DNA from: Cupriavidus consociatus
GTDB taxonomy: Bacteria > Pseudomonadota > Gammaproteobacteria > Burkholderiales > Burkholderiaceae
NCBI RefSeq assembly: GCF_017814975.1
Contig: NZ_JAGIQA010000036.1
Coordinates: forward strand, 1-62,448
DNA: 62,448 nt
Direction: 5' to 3'
The notes beneath the pieces were generated by a model. That model saw nothing but the letters and a program-made list of their open reading frames with translations, was not told where the DNA came from and did not search any database. The position numbers were made by a program, and so were the translations under genes. This document shows, piece after piece, positions 26,369-35,555 of this stretch (the stretch's first letter is position 1; each line of letters opens with the position of its first letter).

Positions 26369-27180
26369 CGATCAAGCAGGCACAGGGTCCCCAGGCACGT
26401 GCGACGGCGGCTGGCGGACCGCGCCGTCCCGTGCCGGCACCTCAGGAAACCGGGCGCCAGCCGCCATCGCAAGCGGCCATTGGCGCGCGCATCGATGGCA
26501 TCGACTGGGCCACGCTGGAGAGCGAGCTGGATGCTTATGGCTGCGCGGCCATCCGAGGCCTGCTGGCCGAAGCGGAATGCCGGGCGCTCGCCGCGTGCTA
26601 CGAGCAGGACGGGCTGTACCGCTCGCGCATCGTGATGGCGCGGCACGGCTTCGGCCAGGGCGAGTACAAGTACTTCGCCTATCCCTTGCCGGACATCGTC
26701 GGCGCCTTGCGCACGGCGCTGTACCCGCGCCTCGTGCCCGTTGCCAACCGCTGGAACGCCGCCATGGGTTTCGACACTCGCTTTCCGGTCGCGCATGCGG
26801 ACTACCTGGCGCGTTGCCACCAGGCCGGCCAGTCGCGCCCCACGCCGCTGCTGCTGCGCTACGGCCCCGGCGACTACAACTGCCTGCACCAGGACCTGTA
26901 CGGCGAACATGTGTTTCCGCTGCAGGTGGCGGTGCTGCTGTCCGAGCCCGGACGCGATTTCACCGGCGGCCAGTTCGTGATGACCGAGCAGCGCCCGCGC
27001 ATGCAGTCGCGCCCCGAAGTGGTGTCGCTGCGCCAGGGCGATGCGGTGGTGTTCGCCGTCAGCCAGCGGCCCGTGCAGGGCAGCCGGGGCAGCTACCGGG
27101 TCAACCTGCGCCATGGCGTCAGCCGGCTGCATGCGGGCCAGCGCTACACGCTCGGCATCATCTTCCACGACGCCAGCTGA
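26365..27180 (+). CDS. Fe(II)/2-oxoglutarate oxygenase linked to Ada
   Basis: A 271-residue oxygenase of the PF09859 type, a family associated with DNA-alkylation repair. Iron ligands are the H-x-D of NCLHQDLYGEH (near residue 176) and the distal histidine in VNLRHGVSRL, whose arginine binds 2-oxoglutarate. The N-terminus has a Pro/Arg/Gln-rich extension. The start is GTG at 26365 with GGAGAA upstream. It is followed after 8 nt by ada, so the two form an operon; oxidative demethylation of damaged nucleic acid is the likely role, by family and context. Confidence 0.88.
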   Translation: MTIKQAQGPQARATAAGGPRRPVPAPQETGRQPPSQAAIGARIDGIDWATLESELDAYGCAAIRGLLAEAECRALAACYEQDGLYRSRIVMARHGFGQGEYKYFAYPLPDIVGALRTALYPRLVPVANRWNAAMGFDTRFPVAHADYLARCHQAGQSRPTPLLLRYGPGDYNCLHQDLYGEHVFPLQVAVLLSEPGRDFTGGQFVMTEQRPRMQSRPEVVSLRQGDAVVFAVSQRPVQGSRGSYRVNLRHGVSRLHAGQRYTLGIIFHDAS

Positions 27181-27188
27181 GGATCGAC

Positions 27189-28283
27189 ATGCCTGCATCC
27201 ATGCCAGGGCCCCGCCGCAACGCCGCCAGCCATGACAACGCCACTGCCATCGAGAACGACCCGCGCTGGGCGCGCGTGCTGGCGCGCGATCCCGCCGCCG
27301 ACGGCAGCTTCGTCTACGCGGTCAAGACCACGGGCGTCTACTGCCTGCCCAGCAGCCAGTCGCGGCTGCCGCACCCCGCCAATGTCGAATTCTTCGACAA
27401 CGCCTCGGCGGCCGAAGCCGCAGGCTACCGGCCAAGCCGCCGCGCCGCGCCACCGGCGCTGGCCGCGCAGCACGCCGCCATGGTGGCCGAAGCATGCCGC
27501 CGCATCGAGGCCGCCGACACCTTGCCCGCGCTGCACGAGCTGGCGCGCGCAGCCGGCGTCAGCCCCTACCACTTCCACCGGCTGTTCAAGGCCGCGACCG
27601 GCCTGACTCCGCGCACCTACGCGGCCGCGCACCGCGCCAGCAAGCTGCGCACGCAACTGGGCAGCAGCGAATCGGTGACGGAGGCCATCTACGATGCCGG
27701 CTTCGGCTCCAACAGCCGCTTCTACGAGACTGCGGACGCGGTACTCGGCATGACGCCGTCGCGCTACCGCGCCGGCGGCGCCGGCACCGATATCCGCTTC
27801 GCCATCGGCCAGTCCGCGCTGGGAGCGATCCTGGTTGCGCAGAGCGACCGCGGCGTCTGCGCGATCCTGCTGGGCGACGATCCGCAGACGCTGATTCAGG
27901 AGCTGCAGGACCAGTTCCCGCGGGCCAACCTGATCGGCGGGGACGCTCGCTTCGAGCAACTGGTGGCGCAGGTGGTGGGCTTTGTCGAGGCGCCATCGAC
28001 CGGTCTGGCGCTGCCGCTGGACGTGCGCGGCACCGCCTTCCAGCAGCGCGTCTGGCAGGCGCTGCAAGAGATCCCGCCGGGCAGCACCGCCAGCTATGCC
28101 GAGATCGCTGCCCGCATCGGCGCGCCACGGGCGGTACGCGCGGTGGCGCAGGCCTGCGCGGCGAACCACCTGGCAGTGGCGATTCCGTGCCATCGCGTGG
28201 TGCGCAGTGACGGCGGCCTGTCAGGCTACCGCTGGGGCGTGGCGCGCAAGCGGGACTTGCTTGAGCGCGAAGCAAAAGGCTGA
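27189..28283 (+). CDS. ada: Ada-type methyltransferase/regulator, N-terminal zinc site degenerate
   Basis: A 364-residue protein with Ada architecture: N-terminal Ada_Zn-like domain (residues 22-88), AraC-type HTH (95-195; GVSPYHFHRLFKAATGLTPR, YDAGFGSNSRFYE) and C-terminal O6-alkylguanine transferase domain with active site AIPCHRVV. In E. coli Ada four cysteines bind zinc and one accepts methyl from phosphotriesters. Here only the acceptor-equivalent Cys52 (GVYC) remains; PSC is PSS (Ser56), RPC is RPS (Ser83) and the fourth Cys is Ala86. DNA-base repair should be intact, but the methyl-dependent DNA-binding switch is probably lost or changed. GAGG ribosome site; overlaps the operon with the oxygenase. 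Confidence 0.92.
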   Translation: MPASMPGPRRNAASHDNATAIENDPRWARVLARDPAADGSFVYAVKTTGVYCLPSSQSRLPHPANVEFFDNASAAEAAGYRPSRRAAPPALAAQHAAMVAEACRRIEAADTLPALHELARAAGVSPYHFHRLFKAATGLTPRTYAAAHRASKLRTQLGSSESVTEAIYDAGFGSNSRFYETADAVLGMTPSRYRAGGAGTDIRFAIGQSALGAILVAQSDRGVCAILLGDDPQTLIQELQDQFPRANLIGGDARFEQLVAQVVGFVEAPSTGLALPLDVRGTAFQQRVWQALQEIPPGSTASYAEIAARIGAPRAVRAVAQACAANHLAVAIPCHRVVRSDGGLSGYRWGVARKRDLLEREAKG

Positions 28284-28291
28284 GGCTTGCG

Positions 28292-30049
28292 CTATCTTGC
28301 GGTCGCCAGCTGGACCTTCGCCAGGTAGTCGTGGATCTGCGCCACCACCGCGGCGCCCTCGCCCACCGCTGCCGCAACGCGCTTGGTCGAGCCCGAGCGC
28401 ACGTCGCCGATGGCGAAGACACCCGGCACGCTGGTCTGCAGCGGATAGGGCACCGCTGCCGCGCAGCCAAGATCGCCGCCTCCGGTGCGCACAAAGCCCT
28501 TGTCGTCAACCTCGACATGACAGGTGCGCAGCCAGCTCGCATTGGGGTCGGCGCCGATGAACAGGAACAGGTGGCGCACGTCCATTTCCACCGGCGCGGG
28601 GCTCTCGCCTGGCGCGTCGTAGCGCACCCGCGACAACCAGCCGTTGCCCATCAGCGCGGTGATGTGCGCATGGGTATGCAACGTGACATTGGGCAGCGAA
28701 CCGATGCGGTCGATCAGGTAGCGCGACATGGTCGCGGCCAGCCCGGGACCACGCACCAGCATATGCACGTGCGCGGCGTTCGACGCCAGGTAGACCGCCG
28801 CCTGCCCGGCCGAATTGCCACCGCCGACCAGCATCACGGGCTCGTGCCGGCACAGCTTGGCCTCTACCGGCGAAGCCCAATAGTAGACGCCGCGCCCCTC
28901 GAAGCGCTCGAGCGACTCGATGCCGGGCCGCCGGTATTGCGCACCGGTGGCGATCACCACGGTATGGGTCGGAATCATGCGTCCGTCGACCAGCTCGAGC
29001 CGGATCGGGTCGGTGCCGCAATGCAGGGCCTTCACTTCCAGCGGGATGGCGATATGCGCGCCGAACTTCAGCGCCTGCACGAACGCGCGTCCGGCCAGCG
29101 CTTGGCCGGATATGCCGGTAGGGAAGCCTAAATAGTTCTCGATGCGCGCGCTGGCGCCAGCCTGGCCGCCAGGCGAGCGGCAGTCGATCACCGCGACCGA
29201 CAGCCCTTCGGATGCCGCATACACCGCCGTCGCCAGGCCGGCCGGCCCCGCGCCCACCACGATCACGTCATAGACATGGTCCGGGTCGAACTCCGGCAAC
29301 AATCCCAGGCATGACGCCAGCTGGCCCTCGTCCGGCGCGCGCAGCACGCGGCCGTCGGGGCAGATCACCAGCGGGAAGTCGCTCGCGGGCGCGTGGGCAT
29401 ACTCGAGCAGCAGCGAGCAGTCGCCGTCCACGTCCATGTCGATCACGGTATGCGGATAGCCGTTGCGCCGCAGGAACGCCTGCAGCGCCAGCAGCAGCGG
29501 CTCGGTGCCGTGGCCGACCAGGACCGGGCCACTGCCGAACTCGATCAGGCCGACGCGTCGCAGGATCAGCGCGCGCATGATGCGCTCGCCCAGTTCGGCC
29601 TCGGCCACCAGCAGCGCGCGCAGGCGCTCGGGCGTGATCGCGTAGCCGTCGGTGTCGCTCACGGCGACGCCGTCGACCAGTGCCGGCCGGCCGCTGAGCG
29701 TGCCCACCTCTGCCAGGAAGTGGCCCGGTCCCTGTTCGGTGATCGTGTGCTCGCGGCCCAGCCCGTCGCGGCGCACGATGCGCACGCAGCCGCTGGTGAC
29801 GAGATACATGCCGCGGCCGCTCTGGCCGATCGAGAACAGCTTCTCGCCGGCGCGCCAGCGCTGCGGCGTGCCGAAGCGCTGCACCCGTGCCATGTCTTCG
29901 GCGCCAAGCTGCGGGAACATCTGGTGCCAGCGCGACTCCAGCGTGGAGTACGGCGCTTCCAGGCCGGCGCCGTCAGGCGTTGCGCCCGCGCCGCCAGCCT
30001 CGCCGTCCGTGGCACCCGTTGCCATCGCTTCCGCCTGCGAAATCGCCAT
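28292..30049 (-). CDS. FAD oxidoreductase with cyclic-nucleotide-binding domain (TrxR-like, no CxxC)
   Basis: A 585-residue protein: cNMP-binding/CRP-like sensor domain (residues ~40-150, LFSIGQSGRGMYLVTSGCVRI), a thioredoxin-like region (~170-245), then a TrxR-like FAD module (VVGAGPAGLATAVY near residue 265; VMLVGGGNSAGQAAVYL as NAD(P) site; GVFAIGDVRSGSTKRVAAAVGEG near the end). Thioredoxin reductases have CxxC in the NADPH domain; here the region reads GVYYWASPVEAKLC, so the redox pair is missing. It is not a normal thioredoxin reductase. Signal and substrate are unknown. Start 30049 has a G-rich ribosome site. Confidence 0.88.
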   Translation of the reverse strand: MAISQAEAMATGATDGEAGGAGATPDGAGLEAPYSTLESRWHQMFPQLGAEDMARVQRFGTPQRWRAGEKLFSIGQSGRGMYLVTSGCVRIVRRDGLGREHTITEQGPGHFLAEVGTLSGRPALVDGVAVSDTDGYAITPERLRALLVAEAELGERIMRALILRRVGLIEFGSGPVLVGHGTEPLLLALQAFLRRNGYPHTVIDMDVDGDCSLLLEYAHAPASDFPLVICPDGRVLRAPDEGQLASCLGLLPEFDPDHVYDVIVVGAGPAGLATAVYAASEGLSVAVIDCRSPGGQAGASARIENYLGFPTGISGQALAGRAFVQALKFGAHIAIPLEVKALHCGTDPIRLELVDGRMIPTHTVVIATGAQYRRPGIESLERFEGRGVYYWASPVEAKLCRHEPVMLVGGGNSAGQAAVYLASNAAHVHMLVRGPGLAATMSRYLIDRIGSLPNVTLHTHAHITALMGNGWLSRVRYDAPGESPAPVEMDVRHLFLFIGADPNASWLRTCHVEVDDKGFVRTGGGDLGCAAAVPYPLQTSVPGVFAIGDVRSGSTKRVAAAVGEGAAVVAQIHDYLAKVQLATAR

Positions 30050-30260
30050 GTTGCCCCCCTGTAGTCGGTGCGCGCGCCGCCAGTCGCTGCGCGGCCTATC
30101 GATAGTAGACGGCACGCCGCAGAATGCGAGAGACGAACCCGGCGCAAACAGCGGTGCGGCGGCGCCGGCATGGCATAGTTGCGCCTGGCGCTGCCTTGCG
30201 CTTGAATGGGAGCGCGCTGCCAGGCCGGCAGGCGCGGCCCGAGTCCAACCCAGAGTCTTG

Positions 30261-31004
30261 ATGCAACCCGATTCCGTCTCCGACGCCAGCCAGCCTGGCG
30301 ACCGCCCCGCCCGCCCCGCGCCGCGGCCCCTTTCCGCCGTGGAAGGACGCGTACTCGGCGTGCTGGTGGAAAAACAGCACACCGTCCCCGACACCTATCC
30401 GCTGTCGCTCAATGCCCTCGCCTCGGGCTGCAACCAGAAGACCGCCCGCGCCCCCGTCATGAACGTGAGCGAGCCCGAGATCCTCGACGCCATCGACGGC
30501 CTCAAGCACCTGAGCCTGGTCTTCGAGGGCAGCAGCAGCCGCGTGCCGCGCTTCGAGCACAATATGCAGCGCGCGCTGGCCGTGCCGAGCCAGTCAGTGG
30601 CGCTGCTGGCAATGCTGTTGCTGCGCGGGCCGCAGACCGCGGCAGAACTGCGCCTGAACACGGCGCGCCTGCACGCGTTTGCCGATATTTCGTCGGTGGA
30701 GGGGTTCCTGGATGAACTGGCGGAGCGCGAGCCGCCCTTCGTAGTGCGGCTGGCGCGCGCGCCCGGCGCGCGCGAGCACCGCTGGATGCATCTGCTGGGT
30801 GGCGATGCGGGGCTGGAAGCCGCGCAGGAGCCGGCTTACGGCGGCGGCCAGGGCGGCGCCGACGGAGGTGCCGGGACGACCGCCGAACTTGCCCAACTGC
30901 GCGCGGAACACCAGGCGCTATCGGAGAAGGTTGTCCGCCTGCAGGCGCTGGTCGAGCATATGGCCAGCCAGCTTGGGATTTCTCCCGACGAATTCCTGGA
31001 ATAG
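30261..31004 (+). CDS. YceH / DUF480 family protein
   Basis: A 247-residue DUF480 (YceH) protein with two winged-helix repeats. Characteristic sequences are GRVLGVLVEKQHTVPDTYPL, LNALASGCNQKTAR and SSRVPRFEHNM in the first half, and LAMLLLRGPQTAAELRLN in the second. The tail (residues ~195-247) is Gly-rich then a short coiled-coil (AELAQLRAEHQALSEKVVRL). Function is not established, though a DNA- or protein-binding role is likely. It is divergent from the cNMP flavoprotein gene. Confidence 0.93.
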   Translation: MQPDSVSDASQPGDRPARPAPRPLSAVEGRVLGVLVEKQHTVPDTYPLSLNALASGCNQKTARAPVMNVSEPEILDAIDGLKHLSLVFEGSSSRVPRFEHNMQRALAVPSQSVALLAMLLLRGPQTAAELRLNTARLHAFADISSVEGFLDELAEREPPFVVRLARAPGAREHRWMHLLGGDAGLEAAQEPAYGGGQGGADGGAGTTAELAQLRAEHQALSEKVVRLQALVEHMASQLGISPDEFLE

Positions 31005-31269
31005 CGCACCCAAATACTTTTCGCGTCCCGGCAGGCCCTGCCGTGGCCGCGGGTACTGCCAGGGGGACCGTCCTGCTGCCAGCCCTGCGTGAACTTACCG
31101 ACAATATTCTCCTGGCGGTTAATTGCATTATTTAGCCCGAAGCATGGACGTGGCAGATCGGCGCTTCGGGGACACCATCATGTCCAGCCGGTCTGCTGTC
31201 GGTTATGCTTTTCCAGGGTCGGGACACGCAAGCCGACATGCAAAGGAAACGGCGCGGACGCACCGCGCC

Positions 31270-32184
31270 ATGACGACAGCCATGGACAAGACAGCCTTCG
31301 TATTTGCCGGCGGCGGCAGCCTCGGCGCAATCCAGGTCGGCATGCTGCGCGAGCTGGTGGCATGGGGCGTGACGCCCGACATCGTCATAGGCGCCTCGGC
31401 GGGTGCAATCAACGGAGCCTATTTCGCCTGCAATCCCGGCGTCGACGGCGCTGGCCGCCTTGAGCAGTTGTGGCGCGGCATCCGCCGCGCCGACATCATG
31501 CCGTGGGGCTGGCGCAGCGTGCTTGGCATGGTCGGGCGCAGCCGCGGGCACCTGGTCGAGTCGGCGGGCCTGCGCGCGCTGCTGGCCCGCCATTTCGGGC
31601 CGCGCCGGCTCGAAGCCGCCGACCTGCCCCTCCACGTGGTCGCGACCGACATGAGCAGCGGCGACGAGGTGCTGCTCTCGCACGGCAACATTGTCGATGC
31701 GGTGCTGGCCAGCGCCGCCATTCCCGGCGTGTTCCCGCCGGTGCAGTTCGAAGGCCGCACGCTGATCGACGGGGGCGTGGCCAACAATACCCCGGTATCC
31801 ACCGCCGTTGCCCTCGGTGCCACCCGGGTGATCGTGCTGCCCGCCGGGTTCACTTGCGCCGAGCGCCGGGCGCCGCGCGGCGCGCTGGAGCATGCCTTCA
31901 ATGCGCTATCGCTGCTGGTGGCGCGCCAGCTGGTGAACGACCTGCAGCACTTTGCCGACCGGGCATATATCAGCGTGGTCCCACCGCTGTGCCCGCTCGA
32001 TATCTCGCCCTACGACTACACGCGCTGCGGCGAACTGATCGACCGCGCCGCCGCCACCACCGCCCAGTGGCTGCAGGGCAAGGGCCTGGAGAGCCGACAT
32101 GTCCCGCACGCGCTGCACGTGCACTCGCACGACGACGCATCGCCCAGCTGCAGTACCGATATTCCGGCGGAAGCGCCGCACTGA
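31270..32184 (+). CDS. Patatin-like phospholipase (RssA/YchK type)
   Basis: A 304-residue patatin-family serine lipase. Oxyanion motif GGGSLGAIQVG, nucleophile GASAGAING (Ser in GxSxG) and the catalytic-dyad aspartate DGGVANNTP are all present, so it should be active on lipids. There is no signal peptide. ATG at 31270 is selected; a second at 31282 is also possible. A TetR gene follows after 39 nt on the same strand and may co-transcribe. Confidence 0.9.
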   Translation: MTTAMDKTAFVFAGGGSLGAIQVGMLRELVAWGVTPDIVIGASAGAINGAYFACNPGVDGAGRLEQLWRGIRRADIMPWGWRSVLGMVGRSRGHLVESAGLRALLARHFGPRRLEAADLPLHVVATDMSSGDEVLLSHGNIVDAVLASAAIPGVFPPVQFEGRTLIDGGVANNTPVSTAVALGATRVIVLPAGFTCAERRAPRGALEHAFNALSLLVARQLVNDLQHFADRAYISVVPPLCPLDISPYDYTRCGELIDRAAATTAQWLQGKGLESRHVPHALHVHSHDDASPSCSTDIPAEAPH

Positions 32185-32223
32185 CGGCGCCCGCCTTCGG
32201 GCAGGTTCCGGCACGTTGCTACA

Positions 32224-32832
32224 ATGGCCGGCATGCCGTCCCAGACCGAGCGCAGCGCGAGTACCCGCCAGGCCCTGATCGAAGCCGCCGCAGCCTTGCT
32301 GATCGAGCAAGGCTATGCGGCTTTCTCGGAAGCGCGCGTCAGCGAAATCGCCGGCACCAGCCGCGGCTCGCTGCGCCATCATTTCCCCGATGGCCGCTAT
32401 GACCTGCTGCCCGCCATGCTGGCGTGGCTGCTGGAGCGCGAGTCCGCCAGGCTGGCGGCTCTCGGGCCGCTCACTCCGACGCTGCGGCTGCACCTGATGC
32501 TGCATATCCTGGCGAACCGCCCGCAGCGCCACAGCTCGCTGGCGGTCCTGGAAGTCTGGATGGCGGCGCGCGGCGATGAACGCCTGGCACGCGCGGTCCG
32601 CGACCCGCTCGAGACCGTGCCGTCGCTGCTGTTCGGCCAACCTGCCGATGCGCCGCCTCGGCCGGAATGGCTGGCGCTGCGGTGCTTCCTGCACGGTGCC
32701 ACGCTGCAGAGCTTCGCGCCCGACTATGACGGCCATGCGCTGGCCGATGCCGTGCGCTGGCTGCTGGTCCAGATCCCCGCGCCGGCCGGGCTCGACGCGG
32801 TGCTGGGGCGGATGAACCTGGCGCAGCGATAA
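32224..32832 (+). CDS. TetR-family regulator
   Basis: A 202-residue TetR protein. HTH at residues ~12-60: TRQALIEAAAALLIEQGYAAF then GTSRGSLRHHFPDGRYDLLP, an unusual 'RHHF' recognition helix end. The helical C-domain shows HLMLHILANRPQRHSSLAVLEVWMA. It lies directly downstream of the patatin gene. Targets are unknown. Confidence 0.9.
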   Translation: MAGMPSQTERSASTRQALIEAAAALLIEQGYAAFSEARVSEIAGTSRGSLRHHFPDGRYDLLPAMLAWLLERESARLAALGPLTPTLRLHLMLHILANRPQRHSSLAVLEVWMAARGDERLARAVRDPLETVPSLLFGQPADAPPRPEWLALRCFLHGATLQSFAPDYDGHALADAVRWLLVQIPAPAGLDAVLGRMNLAQR

Positions 32833-32859
32833 CCAGCCGGGTTTCCTGGCTTCAGGGAT

Positions 32860-33396
32860 TCAGGGCAGCCGCGCCAGCAAGCGGTCGCGCCATGTGGGCG
32901 GCAGCGCCAGCCGGCCTGGCGCGCCCCCGGCCGGAGACGCGTAGACCAGCGCCTGGCCATCCCAGCTCACGTGGACCGGGCCGACGCTGGTGATGGTTCG
33001 ATGGGCCAGCAAATGCTCGCGCCCTCCACCACCTCCATCGCCTCCACCACCTCCATCGCCATACACGCGCAGCAGCAGCCGGTCATGGCGCAGGTAGCAG
33101 GTTTCCGCGGCGTAGCGTGCGGCCGCGTCGACCGCCGGCAGGTGCCGGCAGTTGTGGGCACCGGCGCGCTCCCATGCACCGTGCCCATAAACGATCGCCG
33201 TCCAGATGGCGCCGAGTGCGGCCAGCCGGCCAATTGCAACGCGCACCAGGCGCTGCGCCCGTTCGCGGCGCCCCTCGCGCGTGGCCAGCACCTGCAAGAT
33301 GGCGCGGCCGGAAAAGAACGACAGCAGCAGCAGCGCCAGCGCAGCCAGGTGGAAATAGAAGGCCGATTCCGGCAATGCCGCCAACGCATGATTCAT
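32860..33396 (-). CDS. Orphan membrane-anchored protein with Gly/Asp repeat
   Basis: A 178-residue protein not assigned to a family. A hydrophobic segment covers residues 12-30 (FYFHLAALALLLLSFFSGR), and a second, AAIGRLAALGAIWTAIVYGH-like, is near 55-72. A C-terminal soluble part holds HTHD-free cysteine-containing stretch ETCYLRHDRLLLRVYG followed by GDGGGGGDGGGGG, encoded by an 18-bp tandem repeat. Base composition is native. Convergent with the TetR gene. Confidence 0.55.
   Translation of the reverse strand: MNHALAALPESAFYFHLAALALLLLSFFSGRAILQVLATREGRRERAQRLVRVAIGRLAALGAIWTAIVYGHGAWERAGAHNCRHLPAVDAAARYAAETCYLRHDRLLLRVYGDGGGGGDGGGGGREHLLAHRTITSVGPVHVSWDGQALVYASPAGGAPGRLALPPTWRDRLLARLP
33023..33058. 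repeat. 18-bp tandem repeat inside a coding region
   Basis: CCTCCACCACCTCCATCG is present twice exactly in tandem, with the start of a third copy. It encodes the Gly/Asp linker of the orphan membrane protein. Copy-number change would alter linker length in frame. Confidence 0.85.
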
Positions 33397-33610
33397 GACC
33401 CGTTCCCGGAAAATGCCGGCGCCGGGTCTGGAGAAATCTGGCTGGAAATGCCACGCCAAAATCCATCCATGCCCGCACCGAATGAATCGGCAGCATTCAT
33501 TACCGGATATTCAGGATAACCAGCCACCGTTAATCCAGAATAATCACGCGGCGTACTTGCGCCAATCAGGTAAATCACCGTGCCTGATAATCGCGTCAAT
33601 TGGCCAGGCG

Positions 33611-34294
33611 TTATGTCCTGGCTGCCATTGCCGCCAGCAATTCAACCAGGCGCGCGCAGGTGGGCTCGAAAACCGCGCGGAGTGCCAGCACCGTGCCGGC
33701 ATCGCCGCTGCGGGCGGCATCTTCCATGCGTTGTGCCAGCATGCGCAGGGTGTCGCAACCGACATAGTGCGCAGACGATTTCATCCGATGCGCAATGCTG
33801 CCGCAGGTTTCCATTTCGGTGCCGGCGGCGCGCAGCTGCGCCAGGTCGGCCTGCGCCGACGTCATCAGCGCTTGCAGCAGTTCGGCTGCGAAGCCCTTGT
33901 CGCCGAGGGTCTGCGCGGCAATCGCAGCGGGGATCGCAGCAGCCTCGTGCGCAGGCAGCGCAAGGTAGTGGCGCTCGGCCAGCATGGCAAGTATCGCCGC
34001 CTCGGTTGTCGGCACCGGCAACCGGGCCACGAAGGCACCATGGACCACCTGCGTCCCGGGCGCTATCGCGACCCCGCACAGCGCGCCGGCGGCATGCCAG
34101 CCTTCCAGCAGCGTGGGCGGCAAGGACGTGCCCGGCCCGGCGATGACCAGCCCGGCCTTGCCCGCCGATGCCGGCGAAAACGCCGTACCCGGCGTAGCTA
34201 GTTGCGGCGCAAAGCCCAGCCGCTGCAGCAGCGCCGCCAGGCCGGCGGCCCACTGTCCGTCGTGCAGGGCCGCAATCAGCAGCGCGCCGGTCAT
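33611..34294 (-). CDS. Histidine phosphotransfer (Hpt) protein with degenerate receiver-like N-terminus
   Basis: A 227-residue protein whose C-terminal half (residues ~120-220) is an Hpt four-helix bundle with the phosphorylated histidine in SIAHRMKSSAHYVGCDTL. The N-terminal half (LLIAALHDGQWAAGLAALLQRLG...) resembles a receiver by layout but lacks the acidic pocket. It lies 45 nt downstream of, and codirectional with, the NarL-type regulator and opposite the hybrid kinase. It probably shuttles phosphate from the kinase receiver to the regulator, replacing an Hpt domain normally fused to BvgS-like kinases. Confidence 0.88.
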   Translation of the reverse strand: MTGALLIAALHDGQWAAGLAALLQRLGFAPQLATPGTAFSPASAGKAGLVIAGPGTSLPPTLLEGWHAAGALCGVAIAPGTQVVHGAFVARLPVPTTEAAILAMLAERHYLALPAHEAAAIPAAIAAQTLGDKGFAAELLQALMTSAQADLAQLRAAGTEMETCGSIAHRMKSSAHYVGCDTLRMLAQRMEDAARSGDAGTVLALRAVFEPTCARLVELLAAMAART

Positions 34295-34339
34295 GGCAGC
34301 GCGCCTCCGGGCAATGCGAATGAAATCAGGTCCGCCATG

Positions 34340-34963
34340 TCAGCCGATCGCAATATGGTGGCGCCGTGCAAAATCAATGACATCCACAATCGAGCGCGCC
34401 CCGAGTTTTTCCATGATCCGCGTCTTGTGGGTGCTGACGGTCTTGTTGGAAATAAACAGGACTTCGCCGATCTCCTTGTTGCTCATCCCTTTCGCCAGCA
34501 TTTGCATGATAATCAGCTCCTTGTCCGACAGGCTGGCCAGGCGCAATGCCTCATCGCCGAACCCGGCTTTGCCGCTCTCGAGTTCGGGCATTACCGTGTA
34601 CCCCGCCAGCACCGATTCGGCGCAACGCACGATTTCCGAAATCTCCTGGGTCTTGCTGACGAAGCCATGCGCGCCCGCCTGGCGTGCCCTTGGTGCAAAG
34701 GTATTCTGGTCCTGGCCCGAGATCACCAGGATGCGCACGCCCGGATGCACGGACTTGAGGCGGGGGATCACGTCAAGCCCGTTGATCTTCGGTATGTCCA
34801 GGTCGAGGATCACCACGTCCGGGGCATACTGCCGCACGATTTCCACGGCAGCCTGGCCATTGTCCGCTTCCAGCACATGCGTGACGCCCAGCACCTGGGA
34901 CAAGTGGGTCTTGAGGACGACTCGCACGGGCGGATGATCGTCGACGATCAGGATAGTGGCCAC
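34340..34963 (-). CDS. NarL/LuxR-family response regulator (BvgA/EvgA-like)
   Basis: A 207-residue response regulator. Receiver residues 1-120: acidic pocket VDDHP (Asp8/9), phospho-acceptor Asp54 in ILDLDIPKINGLDV, switch Lys in GFVSKT. The LuxR-type HTH is at 140-205: LSDKELIIMQMLAKGMSNKEI then ISNKTVSTHKTRIMEKLGA. It is highly like BvgA/EvgA in length and motifs. It begins a two-gene unit with Hpt and is divergent from the hybrid kinase gene across 590 bp. Confidence 0.93.
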   Translation of the reverse strand: MATILIVDDHPPVRVVLKTHLSQVLGVTHVLEADNGQAAVEIVRQYAPDVVILDLDIPKINGLDVIPRLKSVHPGVRILVISGQDQNTFAPRARQAGAHGFVSKTQEISEIVRCAESVLAGYTVMPELESGKAGFGDEALRLASLSDKELIIMQMLAKGMSNKEIGEVLFISNKTVSTHKTRIMEKLGARSIVDVIDFARRHHIAIG

Positions 34964-35555
34964 TGCAATGACTCCATAGCGAACTTTTCTGTGCCTGAGT
35001 GAAGGAACACAAACGCAGGCGTTGCAGAATTGTGCTCAGCATTTGCTCACGAGAACACCTGAAGGCTCCGAGGAGTGAAAAGAATCTTCCCATCTTCGTG
35101 GGCAGGCAAGTGGGTGTCCTGCTTTCCTATCCCGGACCGTGTTTCTGTCGCGAGCGCCGCAGCATGGATGGAGCGCACAACATCGCGATTGGGCAAGGTG
35201 AAATCATAGCGCTCCGGTCGGACTTGCAATGTGCAGAAAGCGTCGCCCGACATGCATTCCGCTGGCGCGCGCGCGGGCTTAACGCCCGCTGCAGGCCAGC
35301 CAGTGGCAGTGCATTAGGCACCGTCGCCACGCAATTCGGAAATTTCCACAGGCATTTTCGGCGTTGTCTGAATGAGGTGGCGCAGCTTGGCTCATAGAGT
35401 GAATACCAGCCGCATTTTCCTGGTTCGCCTTGCCCCCGTTGCCCTGCCTCCCCTCCTTTTCCTGGTTGCCTGCCTGTTCGAAATCCCACCGCACGGCATC
35501 CCGCGCCCCATCGCGCTCCCGCCACGCAAATGCCGTGTTGCATCGTTGGGCCGCG
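34964..35555. promoter_or_regulatory. Divergent region between regulator and kinase; possible lost kinase N-terminus
   Basis: This 592-bp region carries the promoters of the divergent regulator and kinase. From 35399 a GTG-led reading frame encodes a signal/TM-like segment (IFLVRLAPVALPPLLFLVACLF) in a frame different from the kinase, ending at 35632. That is consistent with a frameshifted remnant of a longer sensor N-terminus, but could be chance. No other gene is visible here. Confidence 0.45.
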
